Assembly: GCF_003991405.1 (NCBI RefSeq)
Contig: NZ_RPEN01000157.1
Span: forward strand, 1-64,000
Source of the DNA: Pseudorhodobacter sp. E13
Lineage (GTDB): Bacteria > Pseudomonadota > Alphaproteobacteria > Rhodobacterales > Rhodobacteraceae
Length of the DNA: 64,000 nucleotides
Reading direction: 5' to 3'
Below, piece by piece: positions 1 to 7,732 of this stretch. The notes beneath the pieces were generated by a model. That model did no database searches. It worked only from the letters and a program-made list of their open reading frames with translations, and was not told where the DNA came from. How positions within the stretch are numbered: the stretch's first letter is position 1; each line of letters opens with the position of its first letter. The position numbers and the translations under genes were made by a program.

Positions 1-102
1 CGCACGGTCAGCGGGGCCGAGGTAAAGGCAGATGTCATTGCGTCTCATGCCCCGATTGTGACACACCTGTTCACGGTTGGGAATCTTCCGTCAGGCGGCT
101 AA
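1..102 (+). CDS. 3' end of a CDS cut by the window edge
   Basis: An open frame runs from base 1 to a TAA at 100-102. It encodes a 33-residue C-terminus that begins RTVSGAEVKADVI and ends VGNLPSGG. The start lies outside the window, so the family cannot be recognised. Codon choice is compatible with a real gene. The frame overlaps the possible TTG start of the next gene by 26 bases. That fits either two overlapping genes or one gene broken by a frameshift. Confidence 0.4.
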   Translation, partial: RTVSGAEVKADVIASHAPIVTHLFTVGNLPSGG

Positions 103-673
103 CACTAGTATCGATTCATTAACGATCTCACCAGCCCTTGCCTACCTATTATGTAGAGCCAAGAGAAATGTTGAGACAACGAAGTTTGACTGTGTTTTTC
201 ACTTTCATGAACCCCAAGTATTCAAAGGTGTCGTAGAGGGAAACGCTTATCCTATAGTCACGATTGATACAAATCGGGACGAGCAGCACCGCGACATTCA
301 AGATCTTCAAGCGCAGTTGTTGCAACTCCCAAGCAAGGCCGATTTTCTTGTCCTTATGGAGTATCTTGAAAAATACATTGCATATCGAAAAATCGAAATG
401 CCTGCCCTTAAGCTAACGGTTGCAAGCGCAGATGTTGCGCTACCTGAACACTATCTCAGTTATATTGATGAATGGGAACAGCTTTCGAGAGATTTGGCCG
501 ATGTTGTGGCCCTCGAAGTCGAGGCGGCAGAAGACGCCAACTCATCCGGTCTAGCCGGTAACGGCGACATGACCGAAGCAAACACAGTCCTAGAGCGCTG
601 GGTTAAACAGCTTGGTACAAAAGGTGAAAAAGCTCAAAAGGATGACGATCCTGACAAGGCGGTCATCAAATAA
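77..673 (+). CDS. hypothetical protein, AT-richer than neighbours
   Basis: I do not recognise this 198-residue protein. The frame opens with a TTG at 77 that has no clear ribosome binding site, and no upstream in-frame start is available because of stops at 59-61 and 23-25. The true start could be later. The product is soluble-looking and mixed alpha/beta, with an acidic and lysine-rich tail (TKGEKAQKDDDPDKAVIK). Base composition is visibly lower in GC than the rest of the window and codons such as TTA, ATA and AGA are frequent, which suggests recent acquisition. It ends 17 bases before the stop of the convergent ParB-like gene. Confidence 0.5.
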   Translation: MGIFRQAANTSIDSLTISPALAYLLCRAKRNVETTKFDCVFHFHEPQVFKGVVEGNAYPIVTIDTNRDEQHRDIQDLQAQLLQLPSKADFLVLMEYLEKYIAYRKIEMPALKLTVASADVALPEHYLSYIDEWEQLSRDLADVVALEVEAAEDANSSGLAGNGDMTEANTVLERWVKQLGTKGEKAQKDDDPDKAVIK

Positions 674-689
674 GGGGCATTAGGCTCCC

Positions 690-1541
690 TCACCCAAACA
701 ACCTCTCCACCTCATCCATCACGAAATCCATCCGCATGCCCGTGGCATCCGGCCCCGTGAACCTCAGCACCCAGCCGTCGGAGGTCATCTCGCGCCGGAC
801 CACCACGCCCGGCGCTGGCCGTAAGACGCGGCGGGGGCGGCCGGGGCGTTGGGGGTGGGTGGGTTGGGGCTGTTCGGCCTCGGCCATCACGGGCAGCAGG
901 GCTTGCCATTGCGCCTCGATGGTTTTGGCGCGGGTTTCTTGCAGGGTGGCCACGATCAGCGGGGTGAAATCGGCGCGCAGGGCGGCGCTCAGGCGGAGGA
1001 TCTGACGTTCGGACAGATGCTCGGGGGTGGCGAGGTGGCCGTCCAGTTCCTCTACCACCAAGGCGGCGGAGCGCAGGCGTTGGCGTTTGGCGGCATTGGC
1101 ATGGGGGTAGAGCGCGCGGGTGGCGGCGTCCAGCGTCTCAAACTCTCCATTATCGCGCAGGGTGGTGATGATAAGGCCGCGCTCCCACGCCGATGGGTTC
1201 TGGCGGATGTCATTCTCCTCCACCATGGCGATGAGGGCATCGGTCAGGGTGGCGGGGCTGCGGATGAAGGCGGCGATTTCGGGCGTGGTGCCGCGCAGGT
1301 TGCACAGGTTTGTCACCGCGGTCAGGCGGCAGAGGCCGGAGATGAGCGCGTAGCCGGTTTCGGTCTGGAACACCTCGATCGGCATGCGCAGGCCGTTGGT
1401 GGCGATGGAGGCTTGCAGTTCGGCAATGGTTTCGGGGTTCAGGTGGATGCGGTCGCGCGGCAGGGCTGTGGCGTCGATTTCCGCGATGGGAAGGGTGGTG
1501 AGCATGTGCATCCTCTTGCGTGGGGGGGGCTTTGCGGCCAT
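690..1541 (-). CDS. ParB/Spo0J-like nuclease-domain protein
   Basis: This 283-residue protein has the layout of the ParB N-terminal domain. A segment at about residues 18-75 reads LPIAEIDATALPRDRIHLNP and ends in SGLCRLTA, where ParB proteins usually have GxRR. It is followed by ENDIRQNPSAWERG near residues 108-121, the ParB box III pattern ENxxRxxLsxxE. A helical region follows, then a basic, proline-rich linker (RPGRPRRVLRPAP) and a C-terminal domain. It stands alone, with no parA partner and no visible parS sites, so a role in chromosome partition is unlikely. Plasmid-type or regulatory ParB-like proteins are the better comparison. The function is unknown. Confidence 0.7.
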   Translation of the reverse strand: MAAKPPPRKRMHMLTTLPIAEIDATALPRDRIHLNPETIAELQASIATNGLRMPIEVFQTETGYALISGLCRLTAVTNLCNLRGTTPEIAAFIRSPATLTDALIAMVEENDIRQNPSAWERGLIITTLRDNGEFETLDAATRALYPHANAAKRQRLRSAALVVEELDGHLATPEHLSERQILRLSAALRADFTPLIVATLQETRAKTIEAQWQALLPVMAEAEQPQPTHPQRPGRPRRVLRPAPGVVVRREMTSDGWVLRFTGPDATGMRMDFVMDEVERLFG

Positions 1542-1575
1542 GTAGGAAGGCAGGTGTTTTTGAGAGGGTTCTGCG

Positions 1576-2457
1576 ATGGATATTGAGCAATTGATTGGTG
1601 GGAATGCGGTTTACCTTGCGGTCGCCGTCTTCATCATTGTTTGTATTTTTCTGGGCGTGCGGATTGTGCCGCAGTCCGAAAAGCATGTGGTGGAGCGGTT
1701 TGGCCGCTTGCGGTCGGTGCTGGGGCCGGGGATCAACTTTGTGGTGCCGTTTCTGGACAAGGTGGCGCATAAGATTTCGATCCTTGAGCGGCAGTTGCCC
1801 AATGCGATGCAAGACGCGATTACCGCCGACAACGTGTTGGTGAAGGTGGAGACATCTGTGTTCTACCGGATCACCGAGCCGGAAAAGACGGTGTATCGTA
1901 TCCGCGATGTGGATGGCGCGATTGCGACGACGGTGGCGGGGATCGTGCGGTCCGAGATCGGCAAGATGGAGCTGGATCAAGTGCAATCCAACCGGACGGA
2001 GTTGATCGGCAAGGTGCGGGAGTTGGTGGCCGCGATGGTCGATGACTGGGGCATTGAGGTGACGCGGGCTGAGGTGCTGGATGTGAATCTGGACGAGGCG
2101 ACGCGGGCCGCGATGTTGCAGCAGTTGAATGCGGAACGCGCGCGGCGGGCGCAGGTGACGGAGGCCGAGGGCAAGAAGCGGGCGATGGAGTTGAACGCGG
2201 ATGCCGAGCTCTATGCCGCCCAGCGCGAGGCGGAGGAGCGCCGCGTGTTGGCCGATGCCGAAGCCTATGCCACGGGGGTGATTGCCGAGGCGATCCGCCA
2301 GAACGGGTTGGAGGCGGCGCAGTATCAGGTGGCCTTGAAACAGGTGGAGGCGTTGACGGCTGTGGGCCAAGGCTCTGGCAAGCAGATGATCATCGTTCCG
2401 GCGCAGGCGCTGGATGCGTTTGGTGATGCGTTCAAGATGTTGAAGGGCAAAGCATGA
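1576..2457 (+). CDS. SPFH/Band 7 domain membrane protein (stomatin/QmcA-like)
   Basis: The product is 293 residues, the usual length for the QmcA/stomatin-like group. One N-terminal membrane segment (about residues 11-30) is followed by the conserved VVERFGRLRSVLGPGINFV opening of the SPFH domain. A long Ala/Glu/Arg-rich coiled coil (about 190-250) and a short C-terminal region complete it. Such proteins form membrane-anchored oligomers that organise lipid microdomains and associate with FtsH-type proteases. The stop overlaps the start of the NfeD-like gene by four bases (ATGA). This is the usual SPFH-NfeD pairing and implies translational coupling. Confidence 0.9.
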   Translation: MDIEQLIGGNAVYLAVAVFIIVCIFLGVRIVPQSEKHVVERFGRLRSVLGPGINFVVPFLDKVAHKISILERQLPNAMQDAITADNVLVKVETSVFYRITEPEKTVYRIRDVDGAIATTVAGIVRSEIGKMELDQVQSNRTELIGKVRELVAAMVDDWGIEVTRAEVLDVNLDEATRAAMLQQLNAERARRAQVTEAEGKKRAMELNADAELYAAQREAEERRVLADAEAYATGVIAEAIRQNGLEAAQYQVALKQVEALTAVGQGSGKQMIIVPAQALDAFGDAFKMLKGKA

Positions 2458-2729
2458 GCTGGTTTGCTACCTGGTGGGTCTGGATCGTCGCGGGCTTTGC
2501 CTTGGGCGTGTTGGAGGTGCTTGCGCCGGGCTATATCTTCCTTGGCTTTGCCATCGGCGCCGTAGCGACCGGGGTTTTGGTGGGGGTGGGCCTGTTGGGC
2601 GCATCGCTGCCGCTGACCTTGCTGGTGTTTGCGTTGGCCTCGCTGGGTGCGTGGTTTGTCACGCGCAAATTGCTGGGCAAGCAGGCAGGGCAGGCAAAGA
2701 TCTGGGACCGCGACATCAACGATAACTGA
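2454..2729 (+). CDS. NfeD-like membrane protein
   Basis: This small 91-residue protein has three closely spaced hydrophobic segments, at about residues 5-22, 24-45 and 50-68. It has the typical WWVWIVAGFALGVLEVLAPG opening of the short NfeD family. The soluble OB-fold found in longer NfeD proteins is largely missing: only about 20 residues follow the last membrane segment. It is coupled by a four-base overlap to the SPFH gene upstream, which is the usual partner. The pair probably acts together in the inner membrane, perhaps in membrane domain organisation or protein quality control. Confidence 0.85.
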   Translation: MSWFATWWVWIVAGFALGVLEVLAPGYIFLGFAIGAVATGVLVGVGLLGASLPLTLLVFALASLGAWFVTRKLLGKQAGQAKIWDRDINDN

Positions 2730-2789
2730 CGATCCGTCGCGCCCTGCCATCGGGTGGGGCGCGACCCTTTGGTGACATTGGGGGCCGTT

Positions 2790-3059
2790 ATGCCCATTTT
2801 TCTTCTTGCGCTGGTCTGTATCGGGTTTTTCATCTGGTCCAATTGGGGCCGGGCGAAGGCGCGATCGGAACTGAGCCGCAAGCTGGACCCGATGTGGGAC
2901 CGGCTGCGCAAGCCAAAGCAATGCCGCTGGGTGGCGAGCCGCCAGCACGGGCAGGGGTTGCGCGAATTCACCTGCGAAACCTGCCATGTCACCGCCTATA
3001 GCGGGCACCCGGACGGGCCGAAGGATTGCAAGAAAACCATCGGCGGCGGCGCGCTTTAG
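2790..3059 (+). CDS. small single-pass membrane protein, unknown function
   Basis: From the ATG at 2790 this encodes 89 residues: a membrane segment (MPIFLLALVCIGFFIW) and then a basic cytoplasmic or periplasmic tail. The tail contains CRWV at about 44-47 and a CETC motif near residues 63-66, with a further cysteine near the end (DCKK). These cysteines could bind metal, but I do not recognise the family. A GTG at 2754 would give a longer product. The ATG is preferred because a purine-rich GGGGG lies a few bases upstream of it. The TAG stop overlaps the stop of the convergent gene at 3056. Confidence 0.6.
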   Translation: MPIFLLALVCIGFFIWSNWGRAKARSELSRKLDPMWDRLRKPKQCRWVASRQHGQGLREFTCETCHVTAYSGHPDGPKDCKKTIGGGAL

Positions 3060-3817
3060 GAGGTCTTGGTCATCAACGCCTCTAGTGGTTGCAAGGCCTT
3101 GCCCTTGGTCAGCCATGAAATTGCAAAGGCAAAGATGCCGATGCTTTCCAGAATGAAAACCAGATAGCTGCGATCAAGCCGGGTTTTGCCTACGCTGTCT
3201 TGCATGGCATAGACCACGCCATAGACGCCCAGCGCCAGAACGCAGGCGACGATGGTCCAGCCGCACAGAGCATAGATGCGGTTGCGGGCGGCTTTTTCGG
3301 CATCCTGACCCTGCCCGCCATCGCGGCGGAACAGCACAAGGCAGAACAGGGCCAAGGATGAAAAGAAGATGCCCGCAGCAAGGTAGTGCAAGCGCCGGCT
3401 GATATTTTCGCCGACAAGGCATTGGAACACGCTGCAATCCTGCATGACCTGACCGGGCGGGGCGAGGTTGTCGCCGGTTGGGAACAGGGCCACGCAAATC
3501 ACGGCGACAGCGGCAATGCGCGAGACTTGTTTGTCGGTCGGTGCCTCGCCCCGATGCGCGGGCGGGTAGCCGACATAGGACCACAGGAACACCCCGATGG
3601 CGCAAAGCGTGCCGACAAAGAATTCGCGGCCCTGACCGTGGTAGAATTCGGAAATCGAGGGGCGCATGGGTTCATCGGTCAGGATGGCGGTGGCCAGTAG
3701 CGACAAGGGCAGGAACAGGCCCAAAAGCCCCAGCATCCGGCGCACGGCGAGGAAGGACAGCACCAGATCATTCTGCGCCTCGGCGACAAAGCCGGGTTTG
3801 GGGTCGCGGGGTTGCAT
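3056..3817 (-). CDS. multi-pass membrane protein, unknown function
   Basis: The frame is open further upstream, but the region before MQPRDPKPGF reads as non-coding, so the ATG at 3817 is taken. It gives 253 residues with about six hydrophobic segments, near residues 27-47, 72-92, 105-122, 150-170, 190-212 and 225-243. The loop after the first segment contains SISEFYHGQGREFFVG, a pattern I associate with uncharacterised membrane proteins that have a short periplasmic loop. No catalytic motif is evident. It is transcribed alone and convergent to the preceding small gene. Confidence 0.65.
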   Translation of the reverse strand: MQPRDPKPGFVAEAQNDLVLSFLAVRRMLGLLGLFLPLSLLATAILTDEPMRPSISEFYHGQGREFFVGTLCAIGVFLWSYVGYPPAHRGEAPTDKQVSRIAAVAVICVALFPTGDNLAPPGQVMQDCSVFQCLVGENISRRLHYLAAGIFFSSLALFCLVLFRRDGGQGQDAEKAARNRIYALCGWTIVACVLALGVYGVVYAMQDSVGKTRLDRSYLVFILESIGIFAFAISWLTKGKALQPLEALMTKTS

Positions 3818-3955
3818 CAACGCCTCCTGTCCGTTGTTCACGATCAGGATGCCACAAATTTGGCAAGAAATCAGGCGTGGTGCGGGGGCTGGGGCCCCAT
3901 TTGACGCGGGATTGACGGGCGGCAGGCACGGGGACCAAGCGGGGTGGCCAAGCGC

Positions 3956-4024
3956 GGGGGGCTGTCTGCCCCCCCTTGGCCTTGCGGCCAATTCCCCCCC
4001 GAGGATATTTGAGCCGAAAAGAAA
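3956..4024. repeat. family-typical GC-rich intergenic element with two hairpins
   Basis: Two perfect hairpins lie side by side. GGGGGGC/GCCCCCC at 3956-3974 has a TGTCT loop, and TTGGCC/GGCCAA at 3976-3991 has a TTGC loop. They are followed by a C-run and GAGGATATTTGAGCCGAAAA. I recognise this conserved tail as a motif that recurs between genes in Rhodobacteraceae genomes. It lies just downstream of the minus-strand SDR gene that ends at 4030 and probably helps end its transcript. Confidence 0.6.
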
Positions 4025-4029
4025 GTGGA

Positions 4030-4866
4030 TCAGGGGTCTTGGGCCAGCAGGGCCGCAAGGCCCGCGCGGTAATCCGGGTGGATCAGGGTGATGCCAAGAT
4101 CGGATTTTAGCTTGTCGTTCCGAACGCGTTTGCTTTCGGCGTAAAAGCTGCGGGCCATTGGGGTCATCTCCGCCTTGTCCCAGTCTTCGGCGGGGGGGAT
4201 GGGCAGGCCGAGCAGTTCGGCGGCATAGGCGATGACATCTTCGGGCGGGGCGGGATCATCGTCGCAGACGTTATAGATGGCGCCCGGATCAGGGCGCGTG
4301 ATGGAGGCGGCGAGGATTTGCGCGATATCCTCGACATGGATGCGGGAAAACACCTGGCCGGGTTTCAGGATGCGGCGCGCGCTGCCATCGCGCACTTTGG
4401 CAAAGGGGCCGCGACCGGGACCGTAAATGCCCGCCAGCCGGAAGATGTGCAGGGGCAGGCCGAGGGCTTGCCATTGTGCCTCGGCCTGCACGCGCTGTTG
4501 GCCGCGTTTGGTGCCGGGGGTCAGCGGGGTGGTTTCATCGACCCATCCGCCTTGATGGTCGCCATAGACGCCGGTGGTGGACAGATAGCCGACCCATTCG
4601 AAGGCGGTCTGTGCGATCTCCTTGGCGTGTTCGGCCAGCACCGGGTCGCCATTGGCATCGGGCGCGATGGAGCTGAGCAGATGCGTGGCGCGGGGCAACG
4701 GGAGCGGGGTGCCCGGCCAGACCAGCGCTTCGACCCCTTGGGCGCGCAATTGGACGGCACCTTCGGTGCTGCGGGTGGTACCGATGATATGCCAGCCCTG
4801 CGGCTGCAACAGCCGGGCAAGCGCTTGGGCGGAATAGCCATGGCCAAGGGAAAGCAGTGTTTTCAT
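4030..4866 (-). CDS. NAD-dependent epimerase/dehydratase-like SDR protein
   Basis: The product is 278 residues with an N-terminal Rossmann motif, LSLGHGYSAQALARLL. A YLSTTGVYGDHQGGWVDE segment near residues 93-110 corresponds to the sugar-epimerase YxxSxxxVYG region, and an IYGPGRGP loop follows at about 147-154. The later IYNVCDDDP motif is typical of atypical extended SDRs annotated as NAD(P)-binding or YeeZ-like proteins. The canonical catalytic YxxxK is not obvious, so the reaction is not predictable. It is divergent from a methyltransferase gene with 71 bases between the starts. Confidence 0.75.
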   Translation of the reverse strand: MKTLLSLGHGYSAQALARLLQPQGWHIIGTTRSTEGAVQLRAQGVEALVWPGTPLPLPRATHLLSSIAPDANGDPVLAEHAKEIAQTAFEWVGYLSTTGVYGDHQGGWVDETTPLTPGTKRGQQRVQAEAQWQALGLPLHIFRLAGIYGPGRGPFAKVRDGSARRILKPGQVFSRIHVEDIAQILAASITRPDPGAIYNVCDDDPAPPEDVIAYAAELLGLPIPPAEDWDKAEMTPMARSFYAESKRVRNDKLKSDLGITLIHPDYRAGLAALLAQDP

Positions 4867-4937
4867 GCCCCCTTTATCCGGTGCGGTCCCGTGCTGTGCA
4901 ACTTGATTTTATGCGCCGGATGCGGCTTGATTGACGC

Positions 4938-5552
4938 ATGAGCCAGCCACCCGATCTTGACCAAGCCTATGCGCTGAAAACGCCCGACGATAACCGCAAG
5001 CTTTATGCCACATGGGCGCAAAGCTATGATGAGGGGTTTGCCGCGCGGATGGCCTATCGTTTGCCCGCGCTGGTGGCGGGGGCGTATGCGGGGGCCGGGC
5101 CGGTGCTGGATGTGGGTGCGGGGACGGGCCTGCTGGGGCAGGCGCTGGCTGCGCGCGGGGTTGGCCCGATTGACGGGATCGACATATCGCCCGAGATGCT
5201 GGCGGTGGCGCGGGGCAAGGCGGTGTATCGCGACTTGCGGTTGGCGGATGTGACGCAACCGCTGGATCTGGGCCAGCGCTATGCCGGGGTTGTCAGTTCC
5301 GGCACCTTTACCCATGGCCATGTCGGGCCGGCGGCGATTGCCGGATTGCTGGATCTGGCCCTGCCCCGGGCGCAATTTGTGCTGTCGGTGAACAAAGGGG
5401 TTTTTGCCGCCCAAGGGTTTGACGCGGCACTGTCGGCGCTTGGCGGGCGGATCGCCGGGGTGCATCTGCACGAGGAGGCGATTTATGGCGATGCCCCTGA
5501 CCCGGCACATCGGGCCGACCGGGCCATCATCCTGACGTTTCGGGCCGTGTGA
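4938..5552 (+). CDS. class I SAM-dependent methyltransferase
   Basis: The 204-residue product contains the SAM-binding motif I VLDVGAGTGLLGQALAARG at about residues 55-73 and motif II-like IDGIDISPEMLAVAR at about 76-90. A post-motif pattern GVVSSGTFTHGHVG follows. The N-terminus LDQAYALKTPDDNRKLYATWAQSYD matches small methyltransferases of the TPR/Methyltransf_11 type. The substrate cannot be read from the sequence. The gene stands alone, divergent to the SDR gene. Confidence 0.8.
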   Translation: MSQPPDLDQAYALKTPDDNRKLYATWAQSYDEGFAARMAYRLPALVAGAYAGAGPVLDVGAGTGLLGQALAARGVGPIDGIDISPEMLAVARGKAVYRDLRLADVTQPLDLGQRYAGVVSSGTFTHGHVGPAAIAGLLDLALPRAQFVLSVNKGVFAAQGFDAALSALGGRIAGVHLHEEAIYGDAPDPAHRADRAIILTFRAV

Positions 5553-5601
5553 AAGGGTGTCTTTGCCCTGTTACCAAACGGAATTAGCGTTACGCGAGGG
5601 C

Positions 5602-5631
5602 TTGCAGTGGCCCCCCGGCATCGGGTTATAT
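5602..5631 (+). promoter_or_regulatory. putative sigma-70 promoter of amn
   Basis: TTGCAG at 5602-5607 and TTATAT at 5626-5631 are separated by 18 bases. They lie 36 bases before the amn start codon. The match is moderate and no other good hexamer pair is seen in this 114-base gap. Confidence 0.4.
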
Positions 5632-5666
5632 GCCCAATCATTTTTAACAAGAAAAAGAAAAAACGA

Positions 5667-7148
5667 ATGAACGACGATACCAATCTACCGATTTTGACCC
5701 CCGCGCATCCGATCAGCGACAGTTTCACCAGTGCCGAGGCCGCCGTAGACCGGCTGGAAGCGCTGTATCGTGAGGCGACGGAATTTCTGGCGCGGCATTT
5801 CAGCACCACGGTGCAAGGCGCACGCCCCGAGGCGCGGGTGCGGGCATTTTATCCCGAAATCCGGCTAACGACGACCAGCTTTACCAAAAGCGACAGCCGC
5901 CTGAGCTTTGGCCATGTGGCGCAGCCCGGCACCTATTCCACCACGATCACCCGGCCTGATCTGTTTCGGAAATACCTGATCCAGCAGATTGATCTGTTGA
6001 TGAAGAACCACGGCGTTTCGGTGCAGATCGGGCCATCGGAAACACCTATCCCGGTGCATTTTGCGGTGGCGGGCAATCCGGGTGTGTCGATCCCGCAGGA
6101 AGGTGTGCTGGAGTTCAGCCTGCGCGATGTGTTCGATGTGCCGGACCTTGCGACCACCAATGATGATATTGTGAACGGCACCCGCACGGCCTTTGCCGAT
6201 GGGTCGTTCCCGCTTGCGCCCTTTACGGCGCAGCGGGTGGATTACAGCCTTGCCCGGTTGACGCATTACACCGCCACCGACCCCGAGCATTTCCAGAACC
6301 ATGTGTTGTTCACCAACTATCAGTTCTATGTGGAGGAGTTCGAGGCCTATGCCCGCGCGATGCTGGCAGACCCGGACAGCGGCTATACCGCCTTTGTCGG
6401 CACCGGAAACGCGGTGTTGACGGATGCGAAGGGCGATTTGCCGGTGCCGTTGAAACTGCCGCAAATGCCGACGTATCACCTGAAGCGCGCCGATGGGCAG
6501 GGGATTACGCTGGTCAATATCGGGGTAGGCCCCAGCAATGCCAAAACCGCCACCGACCATATTGCCGTGCTGCGCCCACATGCCTGGATGATGGTGGGCC
6601 ATTGTGCGGGCTTGCGCAACAGCCAGAGCCTTGGCGATTTCGTGCTGGCCCATGCGTATCTGCGCGAAGATCATGTGTTGGATGATGACCTGCCGGTTTG
6701 GGTGCCCATTCCCGCATTGGCGGAAATTCAGATCGCATTGCAAGAGGCGGTGGCCGATGTGACCAAGCTGGAAGGGTATGAGCTGAAGCGCATCATGCGG
6801 ACGGGGACGGTGGCCACGATTGACAACCGCAACTGGGAATTGCGCGACCAATCCGGCCCGGTGAAACGGCTGTCACAATCCCGCGCAATTGCGCTGGATA
6901 TGGAAAGCGCGACGATTGCCGCCAACGGGTTCCGGTTCCGGGTGCCCTATGGCACCTTGCTTTGCGTCTCTGACAAGCCCCTGCATGGCGAGTTGAAGCT
7001 GCCGGGCATGGCCTCGGATTTCTACAAAACCCAAGTGGCCCGGCATTTGCAGATCGGAATTCGGGCGATGGAACGGCTGCGCGAGATGCCGCTGGAGCGC
7101 ATCCACAGCCGCAAGTTGCGCAGCTTTGAGGAAACCGCCTTCTTGTGA
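5667..7148 (+). CDS. amn: AMP nucleosidase
   Basis: The enzyme hydrolyses AMP to adenine and ribose 5-phosphate in purine turnover. The product is 493 residues, close to the length of the E. coli protein (about 484). It shows the family architecture: an N-terminal AMP nucleosidase domain (AVDRLEALYREATEFL near residue 25, then VRAFYPEIRL) and a C-terminal purine phosphorylase-like domain. The latter contains MVGHCAGLRNSQSLGDFVLA and DMESATIAANGFRFRVPYG. The ATG at 5667 (MNDDTNLPIL) is preferred over an upstream start at 5607, because the intervening Lys-rich stretch is translated leader DNA. Confidence 0.93.
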   Translation: MNDDTNLPILTPAHPISDSFTSAEAAVDRLEALYREATEFLARHFSTTVQGARPEARVRAFYPEIRLTTTSFTKSDSRLSFGHVAQPGTYSTTITRPDLFRKYLIQQIDLLMKNHGVSVQIGPSETPIPVHFAVAGNPGVSIPQEGVLEFSLRDVFDVPDLATTNDDIVNGTRTAFADGSFPLAPFTAQRVDYSLARLTHYTATDPEHFQNHVLFTNYQFYVEEFEAYARAMLADPDSGYTAFVGTGNAVLTDAKGDLPVPLKLPQMPTYHLKRADGQGITLVNIGVGPSNAKTATDHIAVLRPHAWMMVGHCAGLRNSQSLGDFVLAHAYLREDHVLDDDLPVWVPIPALAEIQIALQEAVADVTKLEGYELKRIMRTGTVATIDNRNWELRDQSGPVKRLSQSRAIALDMESATIAANGFRFRVPYGTLLCVSDKPLHGELKLPGMASDFYKTQVARHLQIGIRAMERLREMPLERIHSRKLRSFEETAFL

Positions 7149-7289
7149 CGCAGAGAAAACCCGCCGAAACATGCTGTTTTACTGGAATTTGGGCTTGATT
7201 TAGGTCGCAAAAACCTGTGTAGCGATGGCATCGGCCCTGAAGGGCAGCGACGGCCCCTGACATAATGGGGCATGAACAGGAGACAGGAC

Positions 7290-7577
7290 ATGAATAAGCC
7301 GATGACCAAGACGCAGTTGATTGCTGCACTGGCCGAAGAAATGGGCGCAGACAAGAAAACCGCAACCGCAGCGCTGGACGCTGTTGCTGCGATCGTCACG
7401 CGCGAAGTGGCTTCTGGTGGCGCGATCACGCTGCCGGGTTTGGGCAAAATGGCTTGCCGCGCCCGCCCGGAGCGTATGGTGCGCAACCCGGCGACCGGTG
7501 AAACCGTGCAAAAGGCTGCCGACAAGCAGGTGAAATTCACCATTGCCAAGGCACTGAAGGATTCGGTCAACGACTGA
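7290..7577 (+). CDS. HU-family DNA-binding protein
   Basis: This 95-residue histone-like protein begins MNKPMTKTQLIAALAEEMG. The usual HU pattern is present: N-terminal helices, then GGAITLPGLGKMACRARPER and ARPERMVRNPATGETVQ, which corresponds to the beta-arm with its conserved RNPxTGE core. It would bend and compact DNA. A start at 7272 is possible, but AGGAGA lies about 11 bases before the ATG at 7290, which fits the HU N-terminus better. A strong terminator follows. Confidence 0.92.
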   Translation: MNKPMTKTQLIAALAEEMGADKKTATAALDAVAAIVTREVASGGAITLPGLGKMACRARPERMVRNPATGETVQKAADKQVKFTIAKALKDSVND

Positions 7578-7608
7578 TCCAAGGCGTTCGGCACTGCCGG
7601 AACCGATG

Positions 7609-7642
7609 GGCCGCCCCTGCATCAGGGGTGGCCTTTTTCTTT
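7609..7642 (+). terminator. rho-independent terminator after the HU gene
   Basis: GGCCGCCCCTG (7609-7619), a CAT loop and CAGGGGTGGCC (7623-7633) form an 11-bp stem with one G-T pair. TTTTTCTTT follows directly at 7634-7642. Confidence 0.9.
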
Positions 7643-7732
7643 GCGCGCCTATGACCTGCCAAGGGCCAAGGGCGGTTGACCTTGGCCGCGTGCAGGTTCA
7701 CCAAAGGCCGCAGGCAGCAGCAGGTGAGACGG

